Positions 17,092-24,378 of a DNA stretch of 64,000 nucleotides are shown one piece after another. Below the pieces are notes generated by a model. It did no database searches and was not told the DNA's origin. It worked only from the letters and a program-made list of their open reading frames with translations. How positions within the stretch are numbered: position 1 is the stretch's first letter; each line of letters begins with the position of its first letter. Source of the DNA: Taklimakanibacter sp050251035 (GTDB lineage: Bacteria; Pseudomonadota; Alphaproteobacteria; Rhizobiales; Aestuariivirgaceae); contig JBFWNN010000017.1 of assembly GCA_050251035.1 (NCBI GenBank), positions 1-64,000 of the forward strand, read 5' to 3'. The translations under genes and the position numbers were made by a program.

Positions 17092-17725
17092 GGAGCTTCA
17101 CTCCCTCGTTTTCCGGCGCGTCCAGGAAAAGGACGTCCTCCTCGATCCATCTCGCCACTTTTGCCGCGTCGGCGCTGTCGCGCATATCGGTGAAATGGAA
17201 CGGGCGCTGCCCGCGCTGGCGGCGGGCGTCGCGCTCCATGACGGCGAGATCGGCGCCCACATGCGGCGCCAGGTCCTTCTTGTTGATGACGAGCAGCGGC
17301 GATTTGGTTATGCCCGGGCCGCCCTTGCGCGGGATCTTCTCGCCGCCGGCCACGTCGATCACGTAGATATAGGTGTCGACCAGCTCCGGGCTGAAGGTCG
17401 CCGCCAGGTTGTCCCCGCCGCTTTCGATGAACACGATGTCGAGGCCGGGAAACCGCCGGATCAGGTCCTGCACCGCCGCTTCGTTCATCGACACGTCCTC
17501 GCGAATGGCGGTGTGCGGGCAGCCGCCGGTCTCCACCCCGACGATCCGCTCCGCCGCCACGGCGCCACTGCGCGTCACGAACTCCGCGTCCTCGCTGGTG
17601 AAGATGTCGTTGGTGATGGCGGCCACCGAATGGCGCGCCCCAAGCTCGCGCAATAGCGCCACGAGCGTCGCGGTCTTGCCGGCGCCGACGGGACCGGCGA
17701 TGCCGATGCGCACTGGGCGTCTCAT
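17084..17725 (-). CDS. ureG: Urease accessory GTPase UreG
   Basis: A 213-residue SIMIBI GTPase. The P-loop GPVGAGKT is at 11-18, and the nickel-binding CPH motif is at C69-P70-H71 within ETGGCPHTAIRED. A switch segment FIESGGDNLAATFSPEL and the guanine-specificity motif NKKDL follow. It hydrolyses GTP to drive nickel delivery into the UreABC-UreDF complex in the cytosol. AGGAGG is ten bases before ATG. All signature residues are intact. Confidence 0.95.
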   Translation of the reverse strand: MRRPVRIGIAGPVGAGKTATLVALLRELGARHSVAAITNDIFTSEDAEFVTRSGAVAAERIVGVETGGCPHTAIREDVSMNEAAVQDLIRRFPGLDIVFIESGGDNLAATFSPELVDTYIYVIDVAGGEKIPRKGGPGITKSPLLVINKKDLAPHVGADLAVMERDARRQRGQRPFHFTDMRDSADAAKVARWIEEDVLFLDAPENEGVKLRA

Positions 17726-17744
17726 GATGCGATGACCTCCTGTT

Positions 17745-18455
17745 TCACGACATGCATAATCTCGCCTCCTGCCGTTCGTGCTGCATCGAGGCGATCTCGA
17801 GCTGGGTTGCCGCGGCGCTCATCTGGTCGAGACTCCGGCTCTGGCAGATGCGGGCGCAATCGACGATGAGGTCGCGCGCCCGCGTCAGGATGGCCTGGAC
17901 CTCGCTTTGGCCGAGCGGCACCAGCCGCGCCCCCACGCCGACCAGCGAGGTGAACGACGTCTGCAGGAACATGGCGACGCCCTCATCTTCGTCGAGGCCG
18001 GCGGCGGCCATCAGGGCGCCGAAGATCACCGGCTGCTGGCAGCCTTCCGCCGACCCGTCCGCATAGGCCCTGAACTCAGCCAGGACCGGCGAGGCGATGA
18101 CGGAGGACGCGGCCGTGGCCAAGGCGCGTCCGGTCAGCAGCGAGGCCTGGCGCGCCTCCCGCGTCAACCGCATGCAGGCGATGCGCCGATTGATGTCGGC
18201 GAGACGCGCCACATCGCCGGTGCGCGCCACGCGATAGGCATGCGCGGCGGCGACGCCGTCCAGCGTGCACAGGCTGAAGCGCAGCCAGGCGCGGCATATC
18301 TTCTCGACCGCCGCCGCATCGCTTGCGACACCCGCGGCGATGAGCTTCTCGAGCCCATAGGAATGGCAGAACGAGCCCGTGGGAAAGGACGAGGTGACGA
18401 TCTGACAGGTGGTGAGCAGAGCGTCCAGCCGGGCGGAGTTGGAGAGCGCCTTCAT
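17745..18455 (-). CDS. ureF: Urease accessory protein UreF
   Basis: A helical UreF-family protein of 236 residues from ATG 18455, with the family opening LLTTCQIVTSSFPTGSFCHSYGLE near 11-35. UreF acts as the gate/GAP partner of UreG in nickel insertion. The start is uncertain: ATG 18506 overlaps ureE and would add 17 residues, but neither has a strong ribosome site. I chose 18455 because UreF proteins normally begin about ten residues before the first conserved Leu. It sits between ureE and ureG. Confidence 0.88.
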   Translation of the reverse strand: MKALSNSARLDALLTTCQIVTSSFPTGSFCHSYGLEKLIAAGVASDAAAVEKICRAWLRFSLCTLDGVAAAHAYRVARTGDVARLADINRRIACMRLTREARQASLLTGRALATAASSVIASPVLAEFRAYADGSAEGCQQPVIFGALMAAAGLDEDEGVAMFLQTSFTSLVGVGARLVPLGQSEVQAILTRARDLIVDCARICQSRSLDQMSAAATQLEIASMQHERQEARLCMS

Positions 18456-18489
18456 CGGCGGGGTGTAGGCTCGCCTGGCGGCCGGGCGT

Positions 18490-18999
18490 TCAAGGATGTC
18501 CGGCATGATGATGCCCGGTATGGTGGTGGCCGGCCACCGATCCGAGCTTGCGGCCGGTGAAGGGCCGGCGCTCGCGCTGGAAGCTGGCACCGAGCTTCGT
18601 CAGGAATGCCTCGACCTGCGCATCCCGAGGCGTCAGGATCTCCTCGCCAGCGACCCTGAGGGGCCGATGGAGATTGCCGAGCTGATAGCACAGGGTGGCC
18701 CAGTCGAGGGCCTTCTCGCCCGGGTGGATCGTTATGAGATCCTCCTCGGCCGCGATCACCGCGACCGCATAGCCATCGGCAGCGGTCAGGATGTCGCGAT
18801 CTTCGAGCTCGGTCCCCCGCGGCAGCGAAACATGCACCTTCCGCCCCGCTTCGGTGACGGCGGTGAAATGCGGGCTCGCCCGCTGATCGAGATCGAGCGC
18901 CAGCCGGTCTTCCGGCGGGCGCGCCACGGGGGCATTCTGTCCGTGCTTCACGAGGCCGGTGATGACGATCGCCTGCGCGGGCCGGTGCATCGCGGTCAC
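18490..18999 (-). CDS. ureE: Urease accessory protein UreE (nickel chaperone)
   Basis: A 169-residue UreE: N-terminal peptide-binding domain, central metal-binding domain with the family stretch LCYQLGNLHRPL, and a short His-rich tail (HHHTGHHH near residues 158-165) that should bind additional Ni2+. It delivers nickel to UreG. GTG 18999 overlaps the ureC stop in a GTGA junction; an ATG three codons later is the alternative. The tail is much shorter than the ten-His tail of Klebsiella UreE. Confidence 0.92.
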   Translation of the reverse strand: MTAMHRPAQAIVITGLVKHGQNAPVARPPEDRLALDLDQRASPHFTAVTEAGRKVHVSLPRGTELEDRDILTAADGYAVAVIAAEEDLITIHPGEKALDWATLCYQLGNLHRPLRVAGEEILTPRDAQVEAFLTKLGASFQRERRPFTGRKLGSVAGHHHTGHHHAGHP

Positions 19000-20708
19000 C
19001 GGAAATAGAACAGCTGCGTCAGCGGCAGCGTCTTCGCCGGCTTCACCGTCACGCGCTTGCCGTCGATATAGACATTGTAGGTCTCGGGATCGATCTCGAT
19101 GTTGGGCATCGTCGAATTATGGACGAGATCGCGCTTCGAGATGGTCCGGGTCCGCTTGACCGGCATCAACGTCTGGTGCGACCGGAGCCTGCCGGCGAGG
19201 CCGTTGTCGATCGCCGCCTGGGTGACGAAGGAATAGCTGAGGCGGGCCGGATTGGCGCCCAAGGAGCCATATTGCGGGCGGTATTTCAGCGGTTGGCCGG
19301 TCATCAGCGAACCCGCCGGATCGCCCATGACGGCATGCGAGATGAAGCCGCCCTTCACCGTGACCTCGGGCTTCGCGATGAAGAATTTGGGGCGCCAGAA
19401 GACGAGATCGGCCAGCTTGCCCGGCGTGATCGATCCGACATAGGAATCGACGCCGAAGCAGATGGCGGGATTGATGGTGACCTTGGCCAGATAGCGCCGG
19501 ATGCGGAAATTGTCGTTGCCCTTCCCATCTTCCGGCAGGCGGCCGAAGCGGACCTTGTTGACCGCCGCGAGCTGGAAGGAGCGTTGCGCGCTTTCCGCCG
19601 CCCGGCCGACGCCCTGGCTGTCCGAGCCGATGATGCTGATGGCGCCGATGTCATGCAGCACGTCCTCGGCGCGCATGGTTTCGGCGCGCGCCCGGCCCTG
19701 GATGAAGGCCATGTCGGTCGGAACCTGCTTGTTGAGATTGTGACATGTGATCAGCATGTCGATCTCTTCATCGTAGGTATTGATCGAGAACGGATTGGTG
19801 GGATTGGTCGAGCTCGGCATGATGTTCGGTTCCATCACGCAGCGCATGATGTCGGGCGCGTTGCCGCCGCCGGCGCCCTCGCAGTGATAGACATGCATCA
19901 CGCGGCCGTTGATCGCGGCGAGCGTGTCCTCGTAATAGCCGGTTTCGTTCAAGGTGTCGGCGTGGATCTGAACCTGGAAGTCGAGCTCGTCGGCCAGATC
20001 CATGGTCGCTTCGATCGCGGCCGGCGACGACGACCAGTCTTCGTGGATCTTGAGGCCGGTCGCGCCGCCGATGATGACCTGCTCGGCCAGCGCCCCCTTG
20101 GTGGCGCCGTTGCCCTTGCCGAAATTGCCGAAGTTCAACGGGATGTCCGCCATCGCTTCCAGCATGCGGTGCAGGTTGAACACGCCGGGGCACTCGATCC
20201 CGACGGTCTTGGGCCCCGAGCCGCCGCCGATCACGGTCGTGAACCCGGCATTCTGGTATTCATAGAGTTGCTGGACGGAGTCGAAATGCGGATGGATGTC
20301 GAGGAAGCCGGGCGTCACGATCATGCCCTCGACCGAGAGGATATCGGTGTTGGGCGAGACGATCAGGCCGGGCGTGATGTTCATCGTATCGGGATTGCCC
20401 GACTTGCCGACGCCGACGATCATGCCGTCCTTGATTCCGATGTCGCCCTTCACGACGCCGAGAATGGGGTCGATGATGACGGCGTTCGTCACCACGAGGT
20501 CGAGCGCGCCGTCGCTGGCCTTCCATTTCGAGGCCTGGCCCATGCCGTCGCGGATCGTCTTGCCGCCGCCGAAGACCAGCTCGTCGCCATAGGTGGTGTA
20601 GTCATGCTCGATCTCGGCCACGAGGCCGGTGTCGGCGAGATGAATGCGGTCACCTGTCGTCGGTCCATATTGCGCGGCATAGTCCTGCCGGCTGATCTTC
20701 ATGCTCAT
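18996..20708 (-). CDS. ureC: Urease subunit alpha
   Basis: Catalytic urease subunit of 570 residues, normal length. All nickel and catalytic residues are present: H139 and H141, carbamylatable K220 in GLKIHED, H222, H249, H275, the flap C322-H323, R339 and D363. It is clearly divergent: the usual HIH is HPH, the loop between the HxH motif and the Lys is shortened and lacks the usual THATTCTPGP stretch, HTEG reads HCEG, and the second flap His is Asn. It hydrolyses urea to ammonia and carbamate. AGGAAG is seven bases before ATG 20708. No N-terminal fusion to UreB is present. Confidence 0.95.
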   Translation of the reverse strand: MSMKISRQDYAAQYGPTTGDRIHLADTGLVAEIEHDYTTYGDELVFGGGKTIRDGMGQASKWKASDGALDLVVTNAVIIDPILGVVKGDIGIKDGMIVGVGKSGNPDTMNITPGLIVSPNTDILSVEGMIVTPGFLDIHPHFDSVQQLYEYQNAGFTTVIGGGSGPKTVGIECPGVFNLHRMLEAMADIPLNFGNFGKGNGATKGALAEQVIIGGATGLKIHEDWSSSPAAIEATMDLADELDFQVQIHADTLNETGYYEDTLAAINGRVMHVYHCEGAGGGNAPDIMRCVMEPNIMPSSTNPTNPFSINTYDEEIDMLITCHNLNKQVPTDMAFIQGRARAETMRAEDVLHDIGAISIIGSDSQGVGRAAESAQRSFQLAAVNKVRFGRLPEDGKGNDNFRIRRYLAKVTINPAICFGVDSYVGSITPGKLADLVFWRPKFFIAKPEVTVKGGFISHAVMGDPAGSLMTGQPLKYRPQYGSLGANPARLSYSFVTQAAIDNGLAGRLRSHQTLMPVKRTRTISKRDLVHNSTMPNIEIDPETYNVYIDGKRVTVKPAKTLPLTQLFYFR

Positions 20709-20719
20709 GGGAAGACTTC

Positions 20720-21235
20720 CTATTTCCGCGTCGATTTGGCCTTGGGGTTCGCGTATTTGCTGTCCGGCGCATCGCTTACCCGGTAGCGCTCGCCTTCGAA
20801 GCAGAAACCGTTGGCGCGCAGCCTCTGCATCGTCTGCTGCTTGATGATCTCGGAGCGCACCGTGCCGTTGGTCATGTTGTTCATGCCGAAGGCGACCTGG
20901 CGGCCGACCAGCGTCGTGACCTGGATTTTCCGGCTCTGGCCGGGCTCGAAGCGGACCGCCGTTCCGCTCGGTATGTCGAGCCGCATGCCGAAGGCCGCCT
21001 CGCGGTCGAAGGCCATGGCCCGGTTGCATTCGGCCAGATGATAGTGGGCGCCGATCTGGATGGGCCGGTCCCCGGTATTGACGAGGACCAGTTCCTTGAC
21101 CGGACGCCCGTCATTGATGACGATGTCGCCCTCGGCGAAATCGATGGCGCCGCATTTCGCGGGCTCGCCCACATCGAAGGCTTCGGCCGGAATGACGGAT
21201 TTGGGTAGTGCGGGGCGGGACCACTTGCCACTCAT
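20720..21235 (-). CDS. ureB: Urease subunit beta, with N- and C-terminal extensions
   Basis: A 171-residue protein whose middle (about 30-120) is a standard UreB domain with ELVLVNTGDRPIQIGAHYHLAE, TAVRFEPGQSRKIQV and VGRQVAFG. Typical bacterial UreB is about 100-110 residues. Here about 25 residues precede the core and about 50 follow it, ending in a basic tail (KYANPKAKSTRK). The extension may alter assembly of the alpha-beta-gamma trimer or UreD docking. It lies eleven bases upstream of ureC. Confidence 0.92.
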   Translation of the reverse strand: MSGKWSRPALPKSVIPAEAFDVGEPAKCGAIDFAEGDIVINDGRPVKELVLVNTGDRPIQIGAHYHLAECNRAMAFDREAAFGMRLDIPSGTAVRFEPGQSRKIQVTTLVGRQVAFGMNNMTNGTVRSEIIKQQTMQRLRANGFCFEGERYRVSDAPDSKYANPKAKSTRK

Positions 21236-21267
21236 GGCTTCATTTTCCTCTTGTTTCGCGCCGTGGG

Positions 21268-21579
21268 TCAGTCGCGTATCGGGTTCATGACCGTGACGAG
21301 CTTCGTCCCGTCCGGAAACAGCGCTTCGACCTGCAGGATGGTCATCATATCGGCGACGCCGTCCATGACGTGCTTGCGCTGCAGGATGGTCGCGCCATAC
21401 TCCATCATGTCGGTCAGCATCGGGATGCTGCCTTCACGCGCGCGCTCGAGAATCTCGTCCACGATCACCGCCGTCGCTTCCGGGTAGTTGAGCTTGATCC
21501 CCCGTTCGAGGCGTCTGCGGCTCATTTCGGCGGCCGCCCAGAGTTGGATGCGCTCCTCTTCCCTCAGTGTCAGGTGCAT
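21268..21579 (-). CDS. ureA: Urease subunit gamma
   Basis: A 103-residue UreA with the family order MHLTLREEERIQLW, GIKLNYPEATAVI, EILERAREG, and a C-terminal DGTKLVTVMNPI. It is a structural subunit of the urease trimer. It is the first gene of the A-B-C-E-F-G-D operon. AAGGG lies nine bases before the ATG. The shared urt/ure element lies about 119 bases upstream. Confidence 0.95.
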   Translation of the reverse strand: MHLTLREEERIQLWAAAEMSRRRLERGIKLNYPEATAVIVDEILERAREGSIPMLTDMMEYGATILQRKHVMDGVADMMTILQVEALFPDGTKLVTVMNPIRD

Positions 21580-21697
21580 CGTTACGATCCCTTTCCTTGG
21601 GCCCGCGAGGACCGGCGTTGTCTTGGGAAAATGTCCGAAACATCCCCAGAGGCCCGGAAGTGAACAACTTCCGCGCTGCCCGGATAAGTCCCTTAAT

Positions 21698-21724
21698 GGG
21701 GCTACCGGAAAGGGTTATGGCGTC
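21698..21724 (-). promoter_or_regulatory. Regulatory element shared by the urt and ure operons (ure copy)
   Basis: On the + strand it reads GGGGCTACC-N2-AAAGGG-N-TAT-N2-CGTC and matches 15114-15140 at 22 of 27 positions, in the same orientation relative to the downstream operon. It lies about 119 bases upstream of the ureA start, against about 112 for the urt copy. Inner symmetry is weaker than in the urt copy (TACC and GGTTA). Confidence 0.65.
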
Positions 21725-21730
21725 GAACCG

Positions 21731-21760
21731 GAATCCATTGCCCAATTCCGCAATGGAGTC
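21731..21760. promoter_or_regulatory. Palindrome between ureA and the isochorismatase-XRE gene
   Basis: Perfect eight-base arms TCCATTGC (21734-21741) and GCAATGGA (21750-21757) around an eight-base centre, extending to 10 of 11 matched pairs at 21731-21760. It is in the divergent intergenic region, about 80 bases before the fusion gene. It is a good candidate site for the dimeric XRE-type protein encoded next to it. Confidence 0.55.
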
Positions 21761-21838
21761 CGGAATGCACCAGCCTCAAACAGGAGTTGTGTCGCGAATT
21801 CCCTTCATGTCCCTCGCCGGGACAATGGAGCCCGCCCC

Positions 21839-22696
21839 TTGACCGCCAGCTCGACCAAGTCGCTGCTCCTGGCCATCGGACTGCAGAGCCGCGTCATGCC
21901 GCATGTCGAGGACGGCAAGAGCATCGTGACGAAGTGCCTGTTCCTGCTGAAGGCGGCGCGTCTCCTGCGCAAGCCGGCGTTGTTCTCGGAACTGGCGAGC
22001 GGCGAGCTGGGCGAGACCGTCGCTCCCCTGGCCTGCTACGCGCAGGCACGACTGCAGACGGACAATTACGACACGACGCGGACGGAACGATTCATCGAGC
22101 ACGTGCCTGACGACGTCTCTAAAGTCGTGATCGTCGGCGCGGAAGCCCATGGCTGCATCATGCAGACGGGGCTCAGCCTTCTCGAAATGGGAAAGCCCGT
22201 GGCCATCGTCGCCGATGCGGTCGGTTCGCGGCATGCCGCGGAAAAGGGCTCCGCCCTTCGCCGGCTGGCTCAGCGCGGGGCCGAAATCGTCACGGCGGAG
22301 ATGACCGTGCTCGAATGGCTGGGATCGCGGACGGCCCCCTATTCCGGCGAGCTGTTGAACCTCGTGGAGCGCTTTCGCGACGGTACTTGGCGGCATGAAA
22401 GAAAGCCGCCGCCTGCGGATCTGGACTTCATCCGGGTGAAGCCCGCAGACAAGACAAAGGACATCATGATCGGCACGCTGCTGCGCGAGGCCAGATTGGG
22501 TCGCGAGCTCACTTTGGCGAAGCTTGCCACACAGGCCGAATGCTCGCTCAGCCAGCTGTCCAAGATCGAGAACAACAAGACGGTTCCGTCCTTGCCGTTG
22601 CTCTACCGGCTTGGCGAAGCGCTGGGCAAGGACGTCGAGAGTTTTTTGACAAGCGCCCTCAAGGGCGCGCTGCAGGAGCAAAGGAGCGGCAAATGA
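21839..22696 (+). CDS. Isochorismatase-like pseudoenzyme fused to an XRE-type HTH domain
   Basis: A 285-residue protein from TTG 21839 (GGAG eight bases upstream). Residues 1-165 follow the isochorismatase-like hydrolase fold, with the nucleophile region GAEAHGCIMQTGL (C106) and VADAVGSR. The catalytic Asp of the usual LLxIDxQ strand is Gly14 (LLLAIGLQ), and no Lys stands at the second catalytic position. Residues about 208-275 form an XRE/Cro helix-turn-helix (LLREARLGRELTLAKLA, then ECSLSQLSKIENNK). It is divergent from ureA and overlaps hupE by four bases. I infer a ligand-sensing regulator of urease or nickel uptake. Transcription of the pair starts within 21580-21838. Confidence 0.82.
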   Translation: MTASSTKSLLLAIGLQSRVMPHVEDGKSIVTKCLFLLKAARLLRKPALFSELASGELGETVAPLACYAQARLQTDNYDTTRTERFIEHVPDDVSKVVIVGAEAHGCIMQTGLSLLEMGKPVAIVADAVGSRHAAEKGSALRRLAQRGAEIVTAEMTVLEWLGSRTAPYSGELLNLVERFRDGTWRHERKPPPADLDFIRVKPADKTKDIMIGTLLREARLGRELTLAKLATQAECSLSQLSKIENNKTVPSLPLLYRLGEALGKDVESFLTSALKGALQEQRSGK

Positions 22697-23286
22697 AGAC
22701 GTGTTGGACTTGGGCGGGCGTTTTCCTGGCGTTGTCGGCGAGCATGGCCGAAGCCCATACGGGTGTCGGCGGCACGGCGGGCCTTGCGCATGGTTTCGTT
22801 CACCCCTTCAGCGGTCTCGACCACATCCTGGCGATGGTCGCGGTCGGCCTGTTCGCGGCCAATCTCGGCGGGCGCGCCTTGTGGCTGGTCCCGGCGAGCT
22901 TCGTCGGCATGATGGCCGTCGGCGGCGTGCTGGGCATCACCGGCATCACCGTGCCCTTCGTAGAAATCGGCATCGCGCTGTCGGTCGTCGTGCTCGGCGC
23001 GGCGGTCGCGCTGAACTGGAACGTGCCGGTCGCGGCGGCGATGGCGCTGGTCGGCTTCTTCGCCATCTTCCATGGCCATGCCCATGGCGCGGAGATGCCG
23101 AGCGATGCTTCGGGCTTCTCCTATGCGATCGGTTTCATGCTGGCGACCGCGATCCTGCATGCGGTGGGCATCGGACTGGGCCTGGGCTTCGGCGCCTGGG
23201 CGCGCAGCCATTCGCAGCGCATAACGCAACTGGGCGGCAGCGCCATGGCGCTGGCCGGCGTCGGCATCCTCACCGGCTGGCTGTAA
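22693..23286 (+). CDS. hupE: HupE/UreJ family nickel permease
   Basis: A 197-residue protein with a cleavable-looking N-terminus ending at AEAHTG and six or so membrane segments. It has the family motif HPFSGLDH (H37, D43, H44) near the N-terminus and a second His cluster FHGHAHG at 126-132. HupE/UreJ proteins transport Ni2+ across the inner membrane for urease or hydrogenase. ATG 22693 overlaps the stop of the regulator (ATGA) and has AGGAG six bases upstream. No hydrogenase genes are present, so the role is with urease. Confidence 0.9.
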   Translation: MKTCWTWAGVFLALSASMAEAHTGVGGTAGLAHGFVHPFSGLDHILAMVAVGLFAANLGGRALWLVPASFVGMMAVGGVLGITGITVPFVEIGIALSVVVLGAAVALNWNVPVAAAMALVGFFAIFHGHAHGAEMPSDASGFSYAIGFMLATAILHAVGIGLGLGFGAWARSHSQRITQLGGSAMALAGVGILTGWL

Positions 23287-23374
23287 CAGGACTTGCGGCG
23301 CCGCGGCTTTATCGCCGGGCCAGCCACGACAATCGACGGCTCCGATGTCGAAGAGGCATCGGGGCCGACACGCC

Positions 23375-24217
23375 TCAGCGGCGGCTGCGTGTCGAAGCCA
23401 GTGGCTTCCCTGCCGGCGCTCTCCGCGCGGGCGCGGCATCGCCGATCTCGACCCACACTGGCGCGTGATCGCTGGCCTTCTCCCAGCCCCGGACCTCACG
23501 GTCGACGCCGCCCGCCCTGAGGCGCTTGGCCAGCGCGCGGCTCAAGAGCACATGGTCGATGCGCAAACCGGCGTCGCGGGCGAAGGCGTTCCGGAAATAA
23601 TCCCAGAAGGTATAGATGCGCTCCTCCGGATGAAGCTCGCGCAGGGCATCGGTCCAGCCTTGCGCGACCAGGCGGTGGAAGGCGGCGCGCACTTCCGGAC
23701 GGAAGAGCGCGTCATCCATCCAACGCTCCGGCTTGTAGACGTCGAGATCCGTCGGCATGACATTGTAATCACCGATGAGGACCGCCGGGAGCTTCGCCAC
23801 CTGCAATTCCCCGGCGTGGGCGATGAGGCGCTCGAACCATTTGAGCTTGTAGTCGAACTTCGCGCTGGGCGCCGGATTGCCGTTGGGCAGATAGAGGCAG
23901 CCGAACAATATCCCGTCGATCGCCGCCTCGATATAACGGCTGTGGCCGTCATCGGGATCGCCGGGAAGGCCGCGACGCGTTTCCAAAGGTTGCGCATCGC
24001 GGGCCAGGATCGCGACGCCGTTCCAGCCTTTCTGCCCCTGCCAGATGGCGCCATAGCCTGCCTTCTCGATGGCCTCATGCGGAAACCTGTCGTCGGGCGC
24101 CTTCAATTCCTGCAGGCACACGACATCCGGCGCGGCCCGCGCCAGCCAGCGCAGCAACAGCGGGAGGCGGCCATTGATGCCGTTCACGTTGAATGTCGCG
24201 ATCTTCATTGCCATCAT
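23375..24217 (-). CDS. xthA: Exodeoxyribonuclease III (AP endonuclease)
   Basis: A 280-residue EEP-fold nuclease of the ExoIII family. The motifs in order are IATFNVNGI, LQELKAPDD (catalytic Glu), YLPNGNP, LIGDYNVMPTDLD (Asp and Asn), and the C-terminal DHAPVWVEI (catalytic Asp-His). It repairs abasic sites and 3' blocks in DNA. The N-terminus is one of three close ATGs (24217, 24214, 24208); the family usually starts MKIATFN at the last. The final 25 residues are a basic, proline-rich tail. It is divergently transcribed from the Ku gene. Confidence 0.92.
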   Translation of the reverse strand: MMAMKIATFNVNGINGRLPLLLRWLARAAPDVVCLQELKAPDDRFPHEAIEKAGYGAIWQGQKGWNGVAILARDAQPLETRRGLPGDPDDGHSRYIEAAIDGILFGCLYLPNGNPAPSAKFDYKLKWFERLIAHAGELQVAKLPAVLIGDYNVMPTDLDVYKPERWMDDALFRPEVRAAFHRLVAQGWTDALRELHPEERIYTFWDYFRNAFARDAGLRIDHVLLSRALAKRLRAGGVDREVRGWEKASDHAPVWVEIGDAAPARRAPAGKPLASTRSRR

Positions 24218-24269
24218 CCGGTTCCCGGACACTTCTATAATAATGTGCAGGTGCGGCCATGACGATATT

Positions 24270-24289
24270 TTTTGACCAAACAGTCAAAA
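24270..24289. promoter_or_regulatory. Inverted repeat in the xthA-ku divergent promoter region
   Basis: TTTTGAC (24270-24276) and GTCAAAA (24283-24289), perfect seven-base arms with a six-base centre in an AT-rich stretch. TTGACT on the minus strand within it could be the xthA -35 box. For ku, TTGACG followed by TATAAAAG lies at about 24307-24333 but with too short a spacer. The repeat may be an operator; no regulator is known. Confidence 0.35.
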
Positions 24290-24378
24290 TTATTGCCTGA
24301 ACCTTGACGAGCCTTCACATCTTATAAAAGGTCGGGCCTTAGTCTCGTCGGCTCGTCAGTTGGGAGTGAGTAACCGTC

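Noticed and set aside
19119..20786. 555-codon open frame on the plus strand antisense to ureC
   Set aside because: It mirrors the third-position GC bias of ureC, has no family features, and ureC on the other strand is unmistakable. The same applies to long antisense frames at 10057-11844, 11651-13732, 30572-32086, 39485-41116 and 41118-42845.
23287..23374. Terminator between hupE and xthA
   Set aside because: CCGATG/CATCGG can pair around a nine-base loop near 23340-23362, but no T-run follows on either strand and the stem is short.
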